Shown here: in pieces, positions 50,151 through 61,910 of the stretch
How positions within the stretch are numbered: position 1 is the stretch's first letter
Layout of the letters: each line of letters opens with the position of its first letter
Source of the DNA: Chionis minor
Lineage: Eukaryota > Chordata > Aves > Charadriiformes > Chionididae
Direction: 5' to 3'
NCBI GenBank assembly: GCA_013398295.1
Contig: VZSF01007904.1
Span: forward strand, 161,360-225,359
Length of the DNA: 64,000 bases
Made by a program: the position numbers and the translations under genes
The notes under the pieces: model-generated
Told to the model about the DNA's origin: nothing
Databases searched by the model: none
Seen by the model: the letters and a program-made list of their open reading frames with translations, nothing else

Positions 50151-53100
50151 ACTTGAACAGAGAACAACAACATTAAAACTATGCTGCAAAAGTGATGTGA
50201 AAATGCCTGCATAAGAAGGAATCAGCAAAACTGGTGCTGGAAGTCCAAGAAAGGACATTCCCCTTGATTTCCAACTGTTAATTAATCTTTTAGCTTGAGT
50301 AGTTGCTATGGTGTTGCTCTTGACCAGAAGGATGATGGCATTGTAATCTGCACTGCTCAAGGCTGCCAATGAATGCCCACACATGAAGTCTTAATCTTTC
50401 CAAGCATTGTTAACCCACTCAGCAGGTTCCCAGCTAGGGAAAAAAGGCAACGGTATTCATCCACAACCAAAACATGCATCTTTTATACTTTTATAGCAAT
50501 ATTGCTTTGAGTCTTAAGAAACAAACTCTCTATAAATCACTTCATAAAATATAACTAGAATGATGGTTTACAGGAAAGCTCACCATTGTCAAGGGTTTTT
50601 TTGGGGATAATCCAGATTAAAAAAAAAAGCAGTATTCTTCTGATGCTGGAGGTAGGACAGTTTATTATGTGTGGATTAAAAAACTTGCTCACAGTTTAAG
50701 TATTTGAAAGTCTATCAGCTATTGGCAACTGAATTCAACCATCATCCCTTTCTTGTTTTATTGGTATTAATATTTGTGCTTTGCAGATCTGCTGTAAAAT
50801 GGATTCTGGTTTGCTGAACTTTTCACCCTACTTATTCCACAGGGTTGGAAGCATGCAGGGGGACAGCTCAGTGAAGTTAATTGTGTACCGGTTAAGAAGA
50901 GAAGGTGATCTAGGTCTTGACCCATGACTTTCTGAGTCCTCTGGATGATGCCTTTCTCTGGCAGGGCAGGTAGCAGGAGGGTTGGATAGCAGAGGGACAG
51001 TGTCAAGCAGAAGTCCAATCCTCACAGAGATTAACACTCTAAGGGAATAACACATAGAGAATATCCCTCCAAACACCCATCTTTAAGAATAGTGCCCCTC
51101 TCTCAGCTTACATAAAGGCAATGAATTGCCTTTCTTCAGAATTGCCTTGCAATTCTGAAGAAAAATAGTGTTGGGACTGTAGCCAAGGAAAGCCATGGAA
51201 TGAGATAATAGCAACAGGAAATAGAGTGAGATCAAGTAAAGATTCCCACAGAGTTAGAAATCCATTCAACTCCTGGCTGCTGTCAGGTACAGGTCACAGC
51301 CACTGGTGAACACGAGAAGATCATACCGCCCTGTGTTATCAGCTTGCAGATTCTCCAAATGTCTTCCTTCTTGGATACACAGCAACTTACTGATACTATC
51401 TCATCTCTTGGTTGATCCTTTTAAGTCCTCAGTGGCCTGGACAGGGAGGCTTAACTCCATAATGGAAGACCATTAAGTCAGAATCAAGCTCTTTTTCTGA
51501 GTCACTCCCATTTGTCAGATCTTCAAAGGGGAAGTGAAGCTTTGCTTTCAGAGCAGGCTTTGGACATGGTGAAACGTGCTTGTCAGGTGGCATAGGTGGG
51601 CTTGGTTAAGACCACACATTGCAGCAAAAAGGCAGCCCATCGCTGAGGCCTGCTGCACCACTGATGCAGCTCAAAATGTGGATCTGGAGGCTTTGGCTTT
51701 AACATCTGCACTAGATACACAGTGAACCAGTGCTTTCACGCACAGAAAATCTGCAAGCAGATGGCTACCTCCACTGGAGCATTCGGAAGTCCTTCCTCTG
51801 GCCTCAACTTTGCGTGCCACTGTCCTTATTGAAAGGAGTAATGACACATCCCCAGCTGGAATGCAGGCTGTGTTGGCATCCAGCAGCCCAGATGCTTTGC
51901 TGCTTTCTCCCCATCCCTCCACTCTGCAAGACTGTGCTGGGAAGATCAGGAGCAGATTTCTCCTGAGATTTCTGGCACTCCTTCTTCCAACCCTGGCCAG
52001 CAACTCCAAGAGAAATGCCTCTCTTTTATGTTCTGGCCCTTCCAGTGTTGGCAGGAGGCAGCAGAGAGAAAAACAAACCTGAGAGTCCCAGAAATTCAAT
52101 AAACAAACAAAGATTTCTTTTCAATATGGTTCTGAAGACAGCCAGAGATCTGGGAAGCAGAAGGAGGAGGGAGGATTATAGCCTCAGTATTAGTGAGTGT
52201 TTCCCCCAAACACAGAATAAAAATGAGCCTGCACCTCTGCTGTACATTACACCCTCACAACATCCAGCTTGGATAGCAAGGTGCTCTAACCATGAGGGAG
52301 AGATCCCTTGCAAAGTGCGCTAAATGTGCTTGCTCAAGGGTCTGCCTTGCATTAGGCAGTGTTGGCAGGCTGAGGACATATGTTGCTTCAGCCAGAAGGA
52401 CGGACAATCTTGGGCACATCACAGCAGATCAGGGAAGTGCTTTTCCAGGTGTGGAGGCACATCCAACATCCCTGCTGGATCACAGATGAAAATATAATGG
52501 CTTGGACTCTTGCACAGGGGCTCTTCCAGGAGGAATTTTTTCTGTTATCCCTCTACATATTGAGGTGGTACAGACGATAGCTGCTCTTTGCTGAGTGTCT
52601 TAATTATGTCCCTGAGGCCAGCGTGTGGCATTAGGAGAGGCTGTGCTGGTCCACGTGACTGTTACACTGAGTCTGTAAGACAGAGAGGAATCAACGCAGA
52701 AATGGGTGAAGACTGAGTTTGGGAGGCCACTCAGCTGCTGGTAAGGCAGAGAAAGCAGGTGAGATAGCTGATAGGAAGCCTTTCTTTGTGAGAGCTCCAG
52801 TGCCTGTGGAGGGCAGGAGTTTCCAGGGTTTCCCCACTGGAAGATCTAAGCAGACCTGCAAGCTACCAGACGCTCAGGAAGAAACTGCTTAATAAAATAG
52901 TTTCCTCCTCCCGCTCCTAAGAACTGCTGGGATTGTTGCTGTTGTTAAAGCATCCTCACTGCCCTTATCCAGGCTCCTGCCACTTTGAAACTGCCCTAAT
53001 AGCATATTCTTCTGGGGACTACAGCTTAATTTTGTCCAGGGCAGTGCAGGCTGGTTTTAGTCACAGATTAGTTGATGATGCTCACATACATAGAGCTGCA

Positions 53101-54639
53101 CAACTTTTGTAAGTAGTACTGATGAGCACCTGCTGGTTCTAATCCTAATCCTAACCCTGTTGATAGTACTATTTTCTTACAAGTCTAAACCAATTAAACT
53201 GATTCACTTTCACATGCTGCCCATGTAGCCCAAGGAAGTGCTTCTATATAACTTCACCTTAAATATATATGTTTTCTTTTTTCCCTGGAAATAATCATAC
53301 CCAACAGAACCTGTGGTTAAAAGATGATTTGTTTGCCACATTGATTTAAGCAAGAGTAAGGTCAGGCAATTGCAAACACACCAGTTTAGTAAAATACTGC
53401 CTCCTGGCCAAGCATGTTGTTTGGCTGTGGAGTCACTACTAGACAGATGTGATCTGAAAAAAAGCCAGTTGGTCAGATAACAAGAGCTCAACTCTTAATC
53501 CCATCATTAATGAACAAGTAAGTGAAGAATGAGTCAATTCTACCTCTCTGGCTTAGTTTCCCTACTAATAAAATTAATAACCTTTTTCTTCTTTTCTTTT
53601 TAATTTGTCTACTTTGCTGCGATGTTCTCTAGACTGATTAATGAGGTGTTTTTCTGTGAAACAAGGCAAAAAATGCTGGTCCTGGGAACAGTTTTGAGGA
53701 GATGCTGCTGAAGAAGTGCATATTGTCAGGGGTGACAGAGCAGAGAGGCCAGAGATTCAATTTACTGCTCTGCAGCCTCAGGGCATTATTTTGCTGTTTC
53801 CCACCTAGTAATTTTCCATTTTTGGATTGATTTTGTCAAAACCAACTGGGGATTCTCCAGATAGGCACCTCTTGCAGCATAATGAAAAACACTGTTTAAT
53901 AACACTAACTCTATAAGGGCTATTCTCTTCCTCAAAATCTCTCCAAAGTACAATGTACAACTTGCTGCTCCACTATTTTGGTACGTATTTTCCAGGAGAT
54001 GGATGCATACATTTATATGTACGTATATATTCACTTTAACATTGGCTTCTTTCTGCTCTGACTCCAGCACAACAACTCAACTGCCTTTGGAAGCAGTTCA
54101 CACAACAGCACAAAGGGAATATTGCGAACTTCCGTGAGAGCTTCGCACGACTGATGGGGCTTGCTGTAGGAAGGGAAAGCACACATGTACCCAGACTTCT
54201 GAAGGTTCAGCCGTGTTTTCTGAGCCACAGTACTGGATCCTGGTATAAATTAACATTTTCCATTCCCACATGTTTATTCCGCCTTGTTGCGACACCTCTT
54301 ACCTAGTTTCAGACTGACCTTGCACTGGGCTTGAGACTGTTCACGAGTTTTTTAGTCATTGTTAAGAACAAGAAAAAAGAAACAAACATCTGGTTAGCAG
54401 AGCTGCCAAGTGCACATTCCTTCATTGTTTTTCAACCTTTCAATCCTTTTGTTTTCGGCCTGAAATTCTGTTTCATAGATGCACGGAGAGCCACGGGGCA
54501 CTGATTAGATGCAATTCTGGTCCTGACCCACTCTACTGCTCCATCAGCATTGCCTCAGTGGAAGCACAGCTGACATCCACAGACCCCAAAGCAGGAGTAA
54601 AGCCCTAGCGGATCCGTCCTAACCATACTTATGTACAGG
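50151..54639. other. Non-coding, no recognised gene
   Basis: Contains the paired hairpins at 51.1 kb and a 19-base CCTAAT/CCTAAC string at about 53140. Short frames around 51.7-52.5 kb are on both strands and unrecognised. Confidence 0.55.
51114..51163. repeat. Two adjoining perfect hairpins
   Basis: Hairpin 1 has arms 51114-51122 and 51125-51133 (9 bp, 2-base spacer). Hairpin 2 has arms 51131-51145 and 51149-51163 (15 bp, 3-base loop). They share three T residues, and both contain the word 'gaattgcctt' (51124 and 51139). No repeat family is recognised. Confidence 0.75.
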
Positions 54640-54710
54640 GGCCTGATCCTACTCCCACTGAGGTCAATGGGAGATTTGCCACCAACTTCAATGGGAACAG
54701 GATGGGATTT
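54640..54710. repeat. Ancient palindromic repeat ('tcccattgaagtcaatggg' type)
   Basis: Two arms, 54646-54665 and 54684-54703, are imperfect reverse complements (15 of 20 positions match) around an 18-base spacer. Their core, 'cccactgaggtcaatggg' and 'ttcaatgggaacagga', matches a self-complementary repeat that is common in turtles and crocodilians and is found as old remnants in birds. Strand is not meaningful for a palindrome. Confidence 0.55.
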
Positions 54711-57700
54711 TAATGCTGTTACTGCATTGAAATGGTGTTCAAGGCCATCCTCTGCCAAGATGTGGGCTTCTCAGTTTCTATAGCTGTAGTGTGTTTTTTA
54801 AAAAAATTGGAAACAACAGCTTTTTTGAATCTTGGCCTGTGGTGCTGGCACAGTCTGACTAGACCAGGTGGGATTGTTCCAACAAAGGCTCATGAAATAT
54901 CAAACACAAGAGGGGCCACATGACAGAAGCTTCACCTTCTTCACAAGGCTGCACAAACTTCAGCCTGCTATGCCTCCGCACGAGTGTGTCCTCCTGGACC
55001 ACAACTGCTCAGACCGGCACGAATTTGACCCTGGGTCCACCCTCCTCAGCTATGGGCACTTCTCTACAGCAGCTAAGTTAAGTAAACAAGTTGCCTTAGA
55101 TTTTATCTGTTCCTAGAGAGACCCCTCCAGGGGTTGATTCAGACCTTGAGCAGGCTGTATCACCTTCCAGAAGCACCCGTCTTTTGCAGGAGCCTGCTAA
55201 AGCAAGGCAAAATTTTTAGTTGAAGCCAGGAAACCAGGTTCAAGAGCTCAGTGTGAAAAGCAGCTTTAAGTCTCTTCAGAGAGATATATTAGGGAAAAGG
55301 TAAGACACAAAAGGACCACTATGTTTTCAGTCAACAGAATGTCTTAGCAAGGCATTGCATTAGCTGTTACTTGGAATAGCAAACATCCGAGTCTTTTAAA
55401 AGATTCCCTCTGTTTTTTATTTACATGTGAGTGAGTCTGTGTCCCTGAAAACCAGATTTGAAGATCATTAATCTGAGACAAGAAAGCACCAGACTTTTAC
55501 AATGCTGTCCCACCCAGTTGTCAATCCTCACCGACCTCAACCTACGCAATGACTGACGCTGTGAAGTGGGATTATACTGGACTGGAAAGCCTCTCTTTTC
55601 CATCACAGATGCCAAATCTGCGGTGTGGCTTGATGATCCAAGTTGACATCGGCCATGAGAACAATTCCATTTCCTCCCCACCGGTCATTTCCACAAATGC
55701 CAAGTTTTGGGCAACACAATGTACGGCATTTCCAGCAAACCGCTCAGTGATTTCATTTGCATTGATGGGGTTTTTTAAAAATACTTTTTCCTTCAGCCAT
55801 ACATTTTAGATTAAAAAATAATAATCATGCAATCTCTCAGGAAATTGGGCTTTCAAAATCAGGACGCGAAGTAGCGTGGTCCAGTGGAGATTTGAGCAGG
55901 CAGACTTTATAGCCTTGAAGCCACTTGTTGGACACACTTTTTTATTAAGATCAGTTTCAACTTATGGATCCTGCTCTGCTACCATGAGTCAGTTTTTTAC
56001 CTGACCATGCCTTTCCAACAGTTTCCTCATTCAAGGGAACCACAAACTCAACAGCCAGTTATTAGTTTCACTTATGAATCTACAGTCCTCATCAAGCTTC
56101 GGTTCTTATTTAAAGTGATCTCTGAGTGAGGAAATTACAGCCCAAAAGAGAGCTATTGGCTACCCAGTTGATACACACAGGAGATCTGAACACTATCAGT
56201 GAAGTTGCTGAAAGAGCTTCCAGTCTCATGGCTCAGAAGAAAAGGGAGTTTGGGTGAGCTTGAGAATATAAACATAGAGGACCTTGGCATACAAGACTTG
56301 TCCTGGCATTTCATGAGCCTAGATGGCAATGTCCTTTTATCAGCTGGAAGGAGGACAGTTTCCACATCTGGAAATTACACGTTATTTGTACCGAGAAATC
56401 TGCACAAGTATGGTAGAGACCAGTGGGAAGTTCAGCTTTGTAGAAGGAAAACTGTTAAAACTTTGCTAAGTTTTCTATATATTCCATCTATTGAGTCCTA
56501 CGAATTCAGAGTGGCTTAACAGCTTCAGCAATCCAGCAAAAAGCACCCGTAAAATCTTTAATAAAGAAAATATTTTAGAAAGCCAATTTGACTAGGTCTT
56601 CTCCAAATGAAGGGACTACATTCAAGCTTTGGAAATTCTTCCTCTATGTTGAACAGATGCCCTCTCACTGACCTATAACTTCATTTAACTCTCCTCAAGA
56701 GGAAGAAAGGAATCCCTGCTAAAATTATTAGCTTTCACAAAGAGTATTTTCTTTGAGGAAATGGCCAGCACACGTGCTTTGCTTTCTCAAAGGACTCCCA
56801 TGAATACAGCACAAACTCTGTTCTCCTGCACCTAGGAGACCTTTTTTTTTTTTTTTCCCCAAAAGCAAACACACTACCCTGCAAAACTCTTGTCTCTCTT
56901 GCTGCTCACTTCTCGTGGAGATGCCACAGAGCTCAGCATATAGACTTCCATTGGTTTTCATCCTGTCTCTCACCGTTAACTCGGAGGCTCTATGTCCCTT
57001 GGTCCCGTATCTCACTTTGGACCCACATCCCACTTCTCACAAACTGCATTTGCAGTTTGCTTCTGCAAAATACAAGCCTGTAGGTGCAAAGCACATGGCG
57101 TTCGATGGGTAGCAAAGGTGTCCAATAGCTTTAATTCCCTTTTGTTCAGCTGCCTGCCCACCCCCAAAAGAAGTGTCAAAAAGTGGGAGATTTAGACTTG
57201 AAACGCAGCCCAGGGTTGTTAGCTGGAACCCAACCACAGCCTCATAAGACAACATCTGCCCTAGCCTTTAGAGGGGAAAACCAAAACAGAATGAGTTTGC
57301 GCAACGTGTAATCAAACACAGTTGTTCTCAAAAACAAGGAGGAAGAGATTTGTGTCGTCCGCTTAGCATCCATCCAGGGCCCTATGTCCCCAGACTCCGC
57401 CTAATGTGATCTTGTTCAGCTTCTTGGTCTTATTTTCTACATGTAGCTGGAGGAGTTTCCCCCTCATGGAGGTTTGCTAACCATAAGGGTTGCAAAGAGC
57501 ACAGAAATATTAAGAGCAGTTGACAGAAGAGCTCTCAGGGGGACACAAAGACTCCTGGCTTACCACTCAGTGTACAGGCCCTTAAGATAATGCATATCAT
57601 CTTGTTGTTATAATTATTGTTACTTTCATTAAAGTAGAGTAGATGAGAGACCCATAAGGGGAGGAAAACCTGAAATCACGCATACCTTTTTTATGACACC

Positions 57701-58899
57701 CAATAGAAACCACAGTCCTAGCCAAAATACCCAGACAGCCTATCTCATCAAATCCAGCAGTAGTAGTGAAAAGAGACATATGAGTTACTTGATAAAATGT
57801 CACGTTATGAGGTATCATGGCCTCAGACACAGGGGACTTCAAAGCTACTCCCAGTGTTGGCTGTTACATGCAGTTACTGCATCTCAGTCCGTGTTCAGCT
57901 TGCTATTTCAGAGCACCCAGAGGTGCTCTCCAAATCCAGAAAATGCTGCCTATTTTGAAGAAAGTGGATAAGTTTCCTTTTTGTTCAAGACCAGATCAAA
58001 ATCCCCCTCAACTCTTCACTCACAGCAAGGGGAAAAAGCCAGGCATTCTTCCCATGCAAGGCAGTGCTTTGACACCATGAACTCACTCAATTCAAATATT
58101 CCACCTGGAGATTTTTTTAGCTGGGGTATCTATTCCACTGAATAAATCCAATGGCTGCTGAAATGATAGCATGAAGCTAGAGGCTGCATACCAAAACCCA
58201 CTCTGGTTTGTTCCCACTGCCCAATTTTGCAGGGATGGAGGTATGAGAGCAGTGACTTGTGCCTTCTTCTGGCAGACCCAAAGAGAGGAGATCTTTGGCA
58301 GCAAGAGGATTCAGGGTAGGCAGAGTGAACATCTGCTCATGGCTGAAGCAGGCATTTCTCAGACTGCTACCATACTGATTCCAATGAGGCTAATTAAGGC
58401 TGTCACATCACCCAGCTAACATGGGTACAAAGCGTTCCTGTTTCCTAGTATAGTCACATGCAAGCTGAGATGATCTCATATCATTGTATCTTCCCATCAT
58501 ATTTCAGACTAGAAATCACTATAAACCACAGGTTCTCCAAACAAAAGAATGGTCATTCACATGGATGTCATTTCAGGCGTCACAAAACATAGCCTTCTCG
58601 CTTCTTCCCAAAGCTATGCAAGCACCATCACGCTCAAAGCAGCCGTTGCTCCATCTTCAAAATGTCTCTCAGTCTAACATGTTCTTGGCAGCTACACACA
58701 GAAAAGTCCTGCACATACAACTGACCTTGAGCAAGACACAGTGTCACCTCCAATGCTGTGTCCATCCCACATTCTTCAGCTCTGAGATGAAATATCTCAG
58801 AATCTGCAACAATGAATAGAAACATATTCATCTTTCTGATCCATGTTCCTCTAATCCACCAAGGAGTGTCATATAGCTTGTGACTGCTGGCTTATTACC
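54711..58899. other. Non-coding, no recognised gene
   Basis: Unique-looking sequence with the T15 run. A 9 bp inverted repeat at 57040-57059 is within chance expectation. No exon is recognised. Confidence 0.55.
56842..56856. repeat. Poly-T run (T15)
   Basis: An uninterrupted run of 15 T followed by CCCC. No element body is recognised. Confidence 0.9.
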
Positions 58900-59215
58900 C
58901 AGTCCTCCCAGAACTCATTAATCACTTTAAGACATAATACAGCTTTCTAATGAAGAACAAACTATAGTTGTTAAGAAAAAGCAAATGCTAGGCTAGCTTT
59001 TGTGGGCATATCATATAGTAATGCTACTATAGGGAACTTCCCATTTTGACGCATGTAATTGACATTAATTAGCACAAATAGAAGGTTAGCTTTATGACTA
59101 TTTTAATATTTTCATTTTGTTTGATGCATATGAAACATTGATGCTAAAGAGCAATGCACTCAGTGAAAGCACCACTGAAGTCAGTGGGAGGCAACGGTTA
59201 GGCAGTGAGGTGAAC
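58900..59215. other. AT-rich stretch followed by a small palindromic repeat core
   Basis: 58900-59160 is AT-rich and repeat-poor, with TAAT-N4-ATTA at 59056-59067. At 59171-59188 the core 'ccactgaagtcagtgg' is self-complementary apart from its two central bases and resembles the core of the palindromic repeat at 54640-54710, so it may be another remnant of that family. Confidence 0.3.
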
Positions 59216-61829
59216 TATTCAACAGACTAGATTTTAGCCTAGGTTGGTAACTTGAATTAGTCCCAAAACATTAATACCTCGTGCCTTGTCTTCGCCTCTC
59301 TCTCTCAGTTGTTTACAGCAGATACAACCAAGCTACACTGTAGATGCACTGCACCTTGGCAAAGGCGAGTTACTCAATGTATAGCTTGGAGTTACTGGAC
59401 TTAGACTGTTCCTGGTACCAGCTTGGTCTGCTGTGACTACATGACCTGTTGGTCTGAAATGTATTCCAGGAAAGGGAACAGCAGGAGATTGAGGACACAT
59501 GACCTATGTGGAAAAAAAGGGAGCCGTGCTAAGCCCATCAACTAAGTAAAAGGCTAAAAGGAATACAGAACAGCCTGTGGAGTCACAGGCATTAGTGGAA
59601 AAAGGGAAAAATCTGTTTGAACGTTATGAAGTATCTTCTATTAGTAAGGATAGGAAAGCACTAACAGAGTCTGCAATCACTTCCAGCCTCTAAGAACAAG
59701 TAAGACATGTCTGTTATGACTGAAAAGGTGCCATTGGTCATGCATTAGGGAAAGAAGAGGGATTTCACGGCTTCCTGGAGTCCTGTGCAGCCACATTGTC
59801 CAAAAGGAAGACATACAAAGCTGATGACCAATGCTAAACCCTATGGGTTTAAAGCATCATGTTAATCATACTGGGATCTACTAGCATCTACTAAATCACC
59901 TGGCCAGGTTTACCTTAGATTCATCTGTGCCAATCTGAAAAGTATATCTGCAAAGTAATTTATATTCATCATCTGAAATAAACATGTTATTCCCATTCTC
60001 CACCTCCAAACCTCCTATACTTAAACTTTTCACCTATGATCTCTGCACACACATCCTTTTGCAGAAAACTGTCCTAAACATCAACCTAATTGGAGAAATA
60101 TAAACCCTTGCACATGGAGAAGACAGCTCTACCACGCTTCTCTTCAGACTCATTCATCACCCATTTTTGGACCAAGGGTCCATGCTCCACTCCACAGCCT
60201 TCCCAGGCCCTGCAGTCATGCAGACTAAGGGCAGTTCCTTTCCTCCCCCTGGAAGCAAACCTGGATGGTGTGGGTCACATCTGACCCACTCATGTGAGGG
60301 CTGTTGAACAACCCTGCTTCTCAGTTCTACTGGTAGTAGCTTAAACAGGGTTGGCTTTCATGAAAGGCAGACTTCTGTCTTCTAATGCCCTGTAGCATGC
60401 AGGCTCTGACTGCAAAATGCCCTGTTGCCACCTAAGATCTCCCCTGTTCTGGGGCACTGAAATGTCTGATAAAGAATCTCCAAGAGTCAGAAAGTGCAAG
60501 GCAGCAAATGAACCTGACTACAGAGCTTCTGCAGCTTCCCTTCAATGCTAAGGATTACCAAGAAAGACTTGTGTTTGGTTACTTAGAGGCCAAATGATGA
60601 ACGAGGTTTTTAATTTCTGTGTGTTTGTGTGTTTGTGTGTGTGCATGTGCGTGTGTGTGTGTGTGTACATCGCAAATTTTATTCTCTTTATTTGTGTGTT
60701 TCACTGGTATTTCCACCAAAAAGCACAGTGGTTTGAAACTAGAGGCTGAGTGTGTTACTTAAGAACTGGGGGTGATTCCAGATGCAATTATATTATTAGT
60801 ACAAATAAAGCATGACATTTCCTACTACAGCACATCTAGAAGGAATTTTTACGTAGTTCTTAAGACTCCAGAGTCACTTCAGCCCAATGCAACCAGCCAC
60901 TCACTCTGGAATATGAGCTGCTCAGAAGAGCAAAGACTAGTTAAAAGAATTAAGTGTTTAAAATTTCATTTTTATAAAAGGGACTTTTCTTTGCCTTGCT
61001 TCACTCTTTTTCAGTGAGCTGAATAGATTAACTTACTGCATCATGAACAACAGTTGAATTATGATCATGAACATACTTTCCTTTGGTGAACTTGTAGAGA
61101 AAATGAATACCATTTTTCCACATACCTGAGGAATAAAAGCACTTGTGGAGAGGAATCCCTCCCATGGGGAGCCCTTGTGTACTTTGCAGTAGTATTTTAT
61201 TAAGAGCTGGAGAGTTCAAGGGTCTCACAAATGTAAGTTTTCAATTAGCTTTCCATTGTGTCCCAAACAGTCTCTAAATACTCAACTAAACTTTAATCCA
61301 ATCACTTGATTTGACTCCAAGCATGATTTATCTTTTAATCATCATCTGTTCAATGAGGGGGAAAAGAAAGCAAACTTGTTCTTGGCCCATCATGACTCAT
61401 ACATGATTTTACTGCGATCACAGTTGTGTTTTCCTTCTGGCTGATGCCTTGGCAATTGCAAGCATTGGCTTTCTATTTAGGTATAATCATTCCTGCTCAT
61501 TTCCCCACCTCCCCAAGATGTTGAACAGCACTGAATGTTTGTCCTTTATACCTTTTCCCACCAAGGCATGTGATTAATTTTTTGCAATATCTCAATGCTG
61601 CATTAATCAAAAGTGTCTGCTGTTTGACCTGCACTCAGAACACAAAGCATGTTTTAAAAGGGGGCTCACTATTTTAAATGAATGGCATTTTCCTGGAACG
61701 ACATTGCACAGAGCACAACAGTAACACACAAACCAGCCCACATCTTCTGGGCATCCACAAAGAGATCAGCTGTTGAAGCTGAGGCCATGGTGTTTCCTAG
61801 CAGACAGAGCCTGATGAGATTTAATCCTC
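59216..61829. other. Non-coding, no recognised gene
   Basis: Apart from the TG microsatellite, unique-looking sequence. 61220-61680 is repeat-poor and AT-leaning with several TAAT and TTAATC words; it is another place where a conserved non-coding element could lie, but no direct evidence is visible. Confidence 0.5.
60618..60667. repeat. (TG)n microsatellite
   Basis: About 50 bp of mostly TG dinucleotides with TTTG, CATG and CG interruptions. A typical potentially polymorphic microsatellite. Confidence 0.9.
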
Positions 61830-61910
61830 CCTCTGCGCAGGCAACTTGCTGACCTCCTGAGTTGGTACCTATGGTGTGCCTCAGTTTCTCCATCTGAAAA
61901 TGAGACTTTC
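61830..61910 (-). repeat. MIR-like ancient SINE remnant, antisense
   Basis: The string 'tgcctcagtttctccatctg' followed by 'aaaatgag' is the clearest MIR signature in the window (consensus: tgcctcagtttcctcatctgtaaaatgg). The upstream part is weaker and the left end is approximate. Confidence 0.6.

Noticed and set aside
57040..57059. Perfect 9 bp inverted repeat with a 2-base spacer
   Set aside because: Expected by chance; no further pairing around it.
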